The position numbers and the translations under genes were made by a program. Under the pieces are notes generated by a model. It saw only the letters and a list, made by a program, of their open reading frames with translations. It did no database searches and had not been told where the DNA came from. Shown here piece by piece: positions 4,916-8,453 of a stretch of DNA of 8,453 nucleotides. This DNA is from an uncultured Eubacteriales bacterium (GTDB taxonomy: Bacteria; Bacillota; Clostridia; Oscillospirales; Acutalibacteraceae). Position 1 is the first letter of the stretch, and each line of letters opens with the position of its first letter. The DNA lies in contig CAKUAQ010000063.1 of NCBI GenBank assembly GCA_934636435.1, positions 1 to 8,453 on the forward strand. The letters run 5' to 3'.

Positions 4916-5020
4916 GGCGGTTGGTGCGGTGCGGTGGCTCTTGCATTGGATGCTGTCGGAATGTCGGTTTGATAACGTGCGACACACGCAGGTCCGGTAT
5001 ATCCGGGTCTGCGTTTTTCT
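4916..5020 (+). ncRNA. Candidate regulatory leader or ~100-nt small RNA
   Basis: The stretch runs from the predicted start of the perfect promoter to the end of an intrinsic terminator and holds no coding frame with a ribosome binding site (ATG TCG GTT TGA at 4961-4972 is the only closed mini-frame and has none). It contains a GCAT/ATGC mini hairpin (about 4943-4953) and two tandem TGTCGG copies (4954-4959, 4962-4967). Both can pair with the single CGACA at 4980-4984 immediately before the terminator stem, a possible switch. I do not recognise a known riboswitch or T-box. Whether it is an attenuator for the downstream gene or an independent RNA is open. Confidence 0.45.
4986..5018 (+). terminator. 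Leader terminator 5' of the GNAT-YoaP gene
   Basis: A 12-bp stem (4986-4997 with 5003-5014, including one G-U and one U-G pair) has a TATAT loop and is followed by a T run at 5014-5018. It lies about 70 bases downstream of the predicted transcription start and 71 bases before the next ATG, so it terminates either a small RNA or the leader of that gene. Confidence 0.82.
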
Positions 5021-5088
5021 CTCAGACAGAGATCGCGGACTATCAGCATCGGAAGAACCGGAAACGGATAGAGCGGGAGGGAGCGGAT

Positions 5089-5835
5089 ATGCGGTCGGAT
5101 TTTGTGGATTTGACACCGGAAACGGCGGCGGATGCCTCGATATGCTGTATCGTCCGGGCGAAAAAGTCTCACCCGGGCATCGAGGCCAAGCGGACATGGC
5201 TGTCGGCGCGACTGAAGGATGGGCACGTGTTCCGCAAGGTCGCGGCAGCGGAATGCGCGTTCATCGAATATGCCCCGCTGGAAACGGCCTTTATACCGGT
5301 CGAGGGGGAGAACTATCTCTATATTTATTGTCTGTGGGTGCAGGGGGCGCCGAGGGGGCAGGGGTTCGGTCGTCGACTGATGGAGTCCTGTCTGGAGGAT
5401 GCCCGCGTCCAGGGCCGCTCCGGGGTGTGTATGCTGGGGGCGGAGAAACAGAAGGCCTGGCTGTCTGATCAGAGCTTTGCCCGGAAATTCGGATTTCAGC
5501 CGGTGGATACGGCGGGTGAATACTCACTGCTGGCGCTGAGTCTGGACGGAACGGTGCCCCGGTTTTCCGATGGGGCGCGACACATGGCGGTGGATGCCCC
5601 GGGGCTGGTGGTGTATTATAGCGACCAATGCCCGTTTATACCCAGTCGGGTGGATAAGCTGCGGGAATACTGTGCCGCCCACGACATTCCGGCGCAGTTC
5701 ATTCACGTGGATTCGGCGGAAAAGGCGCGAGCACTGCCCTGCGTGTTCAATAACTGGGCGGTGTTCTACGACGGCCGGTTCAGGACGGTCAACCAGATCG
5801 ACGGGGCCGCGCTGGAAAGGCTGCGGCGCAGGTGA
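5089..5835 (+). CDS. GNAT N-acetyltransferase with YoaP-like C-terminal domain, 248 aa
   Basis: Two-domain cytoplasmic protein. The N-terminal GNAT acetyltransferase domain (about 5-155) has the central beta strand E74-N-Y-L-Y-I-Y-C-L-W-V84 followed by the acetyl-CoA pyrophosphate loop G86-A-P-R-G-Q-G-F-G94 and helix 'RRLMESCLEDA'; C114-M-L-G and the K134-F-G-F-Q-P-V motif (A-R-K-F-G-F) complete the fold. The C-terminal domain (about 168-245) matches the YoaP-like family: G172-L-V-V-Y-Y-S-D-Q-C-P-F183, a thioredoxin-like strand-helix with a single Cys (C181), then N221-N-W-A-V-F-Y-D-G-R-F-R-T. The acceptor substrate is unknown. The ATG at 5089 follows GGGAGGGAG at 5075-5083; the frame stays open upstream only because it crosses the leader terminator. 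Expression is probably governed by that leader. Confidence 0.88.
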   Translation: MRSDFVDLTPETAADASICCIVRAKKSHPGIEAKRTWLSARLKDGHVFRKVAAAECAFIEYAPLETAFIPVEGENYLYIYCLWVQGAPRGQGFGRRLMESCLEDARVQGRSGVCMLGAEKQKAWLSDQSFARKFGFQPVDTAGEYSLLALSLDGTVPRFSDGARHMAVDAPGLVVYYSDQCPFIPSRVDKLREYCAAHDIPAQFIHVDSAEKARALPCVFNNWAVFYDGRFRTVNQIDGAALERLRRR

Positions 5836-5851
5836 TGGATAGACAAAGTAA

Positions 5852-5887
5852 GCGGTGCGGGCATTTCGGATGAAATGTCCGCACCGC
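5852..5887. terminator. Bidirectional terminator between convergent genes
   Basis: A 16-bp stem (5852-5867 with 5872-5887, one G-U pair) with a 4-nt GGAT loop lies between the GNAT-YoaP stop (5835) and the permease stop (5891, minus strand). Flanking T-rich bases (CGTTTATT on the plus side, TTACTTTG on the minus side) are imperfect but present in both directions. Confidence 0.82.
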
Positions 5888-5890
5888 CGT

Positions 5891-7915
5891 TTATTGCTCG
5901 ATGTGACTGCTGACAATGTGGTAATAAGCATTGGAGGTGAGTCGGTATACAACCGTATAGAACAGAGCAAACACGCCGAAGCTGATAAGAGTGGTAAGAG
6001 CGAACAGCCGCAGGTTGGTGAGATTCAGGAGCTGCAGCAGCTGGCGGATCATAGGATAGGCGAACGCCAGATGCAGCCCTGCCCCCGCCAAAGGCAGAAA
6101 AAACACGGTCAGCAGCTGAGAATTGATGCTGCGGCGGATATCCCGGCGGTCCATACCCACCTTTTGCATGATGCTGAAGCGCGCCTGATCCTCATAGCCT
6201 TCGGTGAGTTGCTTATAGTAGATAATCTCTACCGCTGCCGCTAAAAATACCACGCTGAGGATGACCCCCAGATAGAAGAAGGAGCCGTAGGTGCCCAGGA
6301 AATCCGCCCTGTTGAGCTGGCGGCTTTCCACCGTCAGCATCTTATAATCCGGTGCAGCGGCGCCGGCGTTGTCCAGGGCGGAGGCCACTGCCCGGACGGC
6401 ATCGTCCTGTTGCTCCCCGGTCAGCCCGGTGTCAAAGGCATAGTGCCAGCGCACTGACAGCGCCTGTCCCTCTGTGGTCTCCTCTACGGGGTCTGCCAGC
6501 GATCTTACGGCAGACAGCTCCGGCAGAATGAATACATACGAGGTGGCGGCTAAGGAGGTCATGGAGCCGTCCGGGATACAGACGTCTACCTGCTGCACGA
6601 TGCGCAGGGTGCAGTGGTCGTCGATGGTGACGGAATCGCCGGTGAAGCTGCCCTGATGGACATACAGCAGCGCCTCCCCCGGCTGGAGCATGTACCGGGT
6701 GCTGCAGCAGCGGTTATAATCTTCCAGCGGAATGAAATAAAAGCTGTCCAGGGACGTGACCTGCATATCAAAGGAGCGGATGAACGCCCGGTTGCCCTCC
6801 AGAGCGCCCCAACCGGACAGGCAGCGCCAATCCAGCTGGTTTTGCAGCGTCATGCCGCTGTCGGCGGCTGCGGCATTGGTGGCTTGCCGCAGCCGGGCGA
6901 CGGAGTCGTCCTCCAGCGCCGCCTGCCGGAGCCGCACGTCGATTACACACTCCCGGGGATACCGGGTCTGCAGCGCATCATTGGCGCCGAACAGCAGGCT
7001 GGTGGTGGAGGATACGATCACCAGCACCATAGTGGCGAGAATGCAGATGGAGGCCAGACCGGCGCCGTTGCGCTTCATTCGGTAAGCCATGGAGGATACC
7101 GACACAAAATGACGGGACTGATAGTAGTACCGCTTATTTTTCTGCAGAATACGGCACAGCAGCACCGACCCGGCGATCATCAGCAGATAGGTGGCGACGA
7201 TCACCAGCAGCACCGCTACGAAAAACATTCCCAGAGCGGCAAAGGGGTCTTGGATCGTTATCGCCATCCAGTAGGCGACCCCCAGCAGCACGGCGCCCAG
7301 AATGCCCGCCACCCAGTTAGCCCTTGGAGGCTTTTCACCCATATTTTCGCTGCGCAGCAGCTGGATGGCGCTGGAGAGATGCACCTGCCGCAGGCCGTTG
7401 AGAAACAGCAGCAGAAAGATCACGCCAAAGACGGCGGTTGTGCGCAGGATGGCGGGCAGAGAGAGAGACAGGTCGAAGGTGGCGTTTTCCTCCAGAATGC
7501 GCACCATGCCCAGCTCCGCCAGCTTAGACAGGAGGATCCCGGCGGTCACACCGACGGCCAGCGAACCGACCGCCATCAGCAGCGTTTCATAGAACAGGAT
7601 GCGGCTGATGTGGCGTTTACCCATCCCCAGAATGTTGTAAAGACCGAATTCCTTTTTTCGCCGTCGGATGAGAAAGGAATTGGTATAAAACAGGAACAGC
7701 AGCGCAAACAGGGCAATCACAAAGCTGCCGAAGCCCATCATCATCCGGATGCTGGAGCTGCCCCGCATAGCCCCCAGAGTTTCGCTGAATTGCAGGTAGG
7801 TGATTATATATTCCATCATCACCATCCCTGCGCAGGTGAGAAAATAGGGAAGATACAGCCGCCGGTTTTTCCGAATGCTGTCCAGCGCCAGCGCCGGGAA
7901 AAAGCTCGCTTTCAT
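5891..7915 (-). CDS. BceB-type ABC transporter permease (FtsX-like domains), 674 aa
   Basis: Membrane subunit of a peptide-antibiotic-resistance type ABC transporter (BceAB/VraFG/YxdLM group), which protects against cell-wall-active peptides by working on lipid II-peptide complexes. The topology reads as ten membrane segments, about 22-42, 60-82, 108-130, 155-175, 200-221, 228-254, 286-309, 543-566, 601-622 and 637-658, with one large extracellular domain (about 311-542, roughly 230 residues) between segments 7 and 8, the hallmark of BceB. The first FtsX-like unit carries the cytoplasmic coupling motif R84-R-R-K-K-E-F-G-L-Y-N-I-L-G-M-G-K100; the second has F580-S-I-M-Q-K-V-G-M-D-R-R591. The ATG at 7915 overlaps the ATPase stop by 4 bases (ATGA) and has GGGAGGG at 7924-7930. 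No histidine kinase or response regulator gene is visible on this side. Confidence 0.92.
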   Translation of the reverse strand: MKASFFPALALDSIRKNRRLYLPYFLTCAGMVMMEYIITYLQFSETLGAMRGSSSIRMMMGFGSFVIALFALLFLFYTNSFLIRRRKKEFGLYNILGMGKRHISRILFYETLLMAVGSLAVGVTAGILLSKLAELGMVRILEENATFDLSLSLPAILRTTAVFGVIFLLLFLNGLRQVHLSSAIQLLRSENMGEKPPRANWVAGILGAVLLGVAYWMAITIQDPFAALGMFFVAVLLVIVATYLLMIAGSVLLCRILQKNKRYYYQSRHFVSVSSMAYRMKRNGAGLASICILATMVLVIVSSTTSLLFGANDALQTRYPRECVIDVRLRQAALEDDSVARLRQATNAAAADSGMTLQNQLDWRCLSGWGALEGNRAFIRSFDMQVTSLDSFYFIPLEDYNRCCSTRYMLQPGEALLYVHQGSFTGDSVTIDDHCTLRIVQQVDVCIPDGSMTSLAATSYVFILPELSAVRSLADPVEETTEGQALSVRWHYAFDTGLTGEQQDDAVRAVASALDNAGAAAPDYKMLTVESRQLNRADFLGTYGSFFYLGVILSVVFLAAAVEIIYYKQLTEGYEDQARFSIMQKVGMDRRDIRRSINSQLLTVFFLPLAGAGLHLAFAYPMIRQLLQLLNLTNLRLFALTTLISFGVFALFYTVVYRLTSNAYYHIVSSHIEQ

Positions 7916-8453
7916 TGGATATTCCCTCCCGTAGCCAGCGCAGTCAGCGTGTCGCTGATCTTCTGATACAGCAGCTCATCGGTGTCGTTGCCCCGATACA
8001 GCTGGTGGAATACCTCGCCGTCCTTGATGAACAGCACCCGTCCGGCGGTGCTGGCAGCACGAACCGAGTGGGTCACCATCAGAATGGTCTGCCCCAGACG
8101 GTTGATCTCCCCGAACAGCCGCAGCAGCTCGTCGGAGGCTTTGGAGTCCAGCGCGCCGGTGGGCTCGTCCGCCAGAATCAGCTGAGGCTCGGTGATGAGC
8201 GCCCGGGCGACCGCCGCCCGCTGCTTTTGTCCGCCGGATACCTCGTAGGGATACTTTTTCAGCAGCTCCGTCAGCCCCAGCCGCTTGGCGATGGGGGCAA
8301 GGCGGCGGAACATCTCTTTATACGGCATCCCTGCCAGCACCAGGGGCAGGAAGATGTTGTCCTCCAGCGTAAAGGTGTCCAGCAAATTGAAATCCTGAAA
8401 CACAAACCCCAGATTGTCCCGCCGGAACGCTGCCATAGCGGACTCCTTGATGT
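7912..8453 (-). CDS. BceA-type ABC transporter ATP-binding protein, N-terminus outside the window
   Basis: The frame is open to the window edge, so the Walker A (P-loop) part is missing; about 180 residues remain. In order they show: F-R-R-D-N-L-G-F-V-F-Q-D-F-N-L-L, where FQD is the Q-loop and the FRR..LGF context is typical of the MacB/BceA group; the signature V-S-G-G-Q-K-Q-R; Walker B L-I-L-A-D-E-P followed by the D-loop T-G-A-L-D; and the H-loop M-V-T-H-S. These residues bind and hydrolyse ATP to power the BceB-like permease, whose ATG overlaps its stop. The internal ATG at 8436 is not the real start, since I-K-E-S-A precedes it in frame and matches family sequence. A regulator pair of the BceRS type might lie beyond the right edge. 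Confidence 0.93.
   Translation of the reverse strand, partial: IKESAMAAFRRDNLGFVFQDFNLLDTFTLEDNIFLPLVLAGMPYKEMFRRLAPIAKRLGLTELLKKYPYEVSGGQKQRAAVARALITEPQLILADEPTGALDSKASDELLRLFGEINRLGQTILMVTHSVRAASTAGRVLFIKDGEVFHQLYRGNDTDELLYQKISDTLTALATGGNIQ

Noticed and set aside
4988..4997. GCAGGTCCGG resembling the conserved apical motif of SRP (4.5S) RNA
   Set aside because: The following bases are TATATCCGGG and not the required AAGGAAGCAG; the sequence is one arm of the terminator.
4921..5088. Upstream extension of the GNAT-YoaP protein to 304 residues
   Set aside because: The extra codons run through the leader terminator; the GNAT fold starts after 5089, where GGGAGGGAG is present.
6614..7966. 450-codon plus-strand frame opposite the permease
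   Set aside because: His/Gln-rich antisense shadow of the BceB-type gene, with no start signal and no family pattern.

Overview
The window reads like a piece of chromosome from a GC-rich, anaerobic, Gram-positive Firmicute, most likely a gut-type Clostridia (Oscillospirales-like). The basis is strong AGGAGG-type ribosome binding sites, a PerR-like regulator next to a rubredoxin-first ('reverse') rubrerythrin, a PadR/DUF1700/DUF4097 cassette, a Firmicutes-style LexA box and a BceAB-type ABC transporter. This placement is inference; no rRNA or other phylogenetic marker is present.

Layout. 1-720 (+): the 3' end of a Fur-family (probably PerR) gene, a reverse rubrerythrin gene and an intrinsic terminator: a peroxide-defence operon. 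820-2803 (-): an autoregulated-looking three-gene operon, PadR repressor, then a DUF1700 membrane protein, then a membrane-anchored DUF4097 beta-solenoid protein. All three are translationally coupled, with a sigma-A promoter whose -10 lies inside a 27-bp palindrome. 2804-3478: about 660 bp without a convincing gene. It contains structured inverted repeats and ends, on the minus strand, in a strong intrinsic terminator next to the padR promoter; it may be a long 3' UTR, a noncoding RNA or decayed sequence. 3479-4670 (-): lexA and a DUF523 gene overlapping by 4 bp, driven by a promoter overlapped by a near-consensus SOS box. 4671-5088: a divergent intergenic region with a 15-bp hairpin, a perfect consensus promoter (TTGACA, 17 bp, TATAAT) and, about 70-100 nt downstream of it, an intrinsic terminator: the architecture of an attenuated leader or a small RNA. 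5089-5835 (+): a GNAT acetyltransferase fused to a YoaP-like C-terminal domain. 5852-5887: a bidirectional terminator. 5891-8453 (-): a BceB-type permease and the C-terminal part of its BceA-type ATPase, which runs off the window.

The themes are stress response (peroxide, DNA damage, probably cell-envelope or antimicrobial-peptide stress). The parts most worth a second look are the GNAT-YoaP leader, the gene-free 2.8-3.5 kb segment, the PadR operator, and the very regular beta-solenoid. I saw no CRISPR array, tRNA, rRNA, insertion sequence or obviously new defence system.
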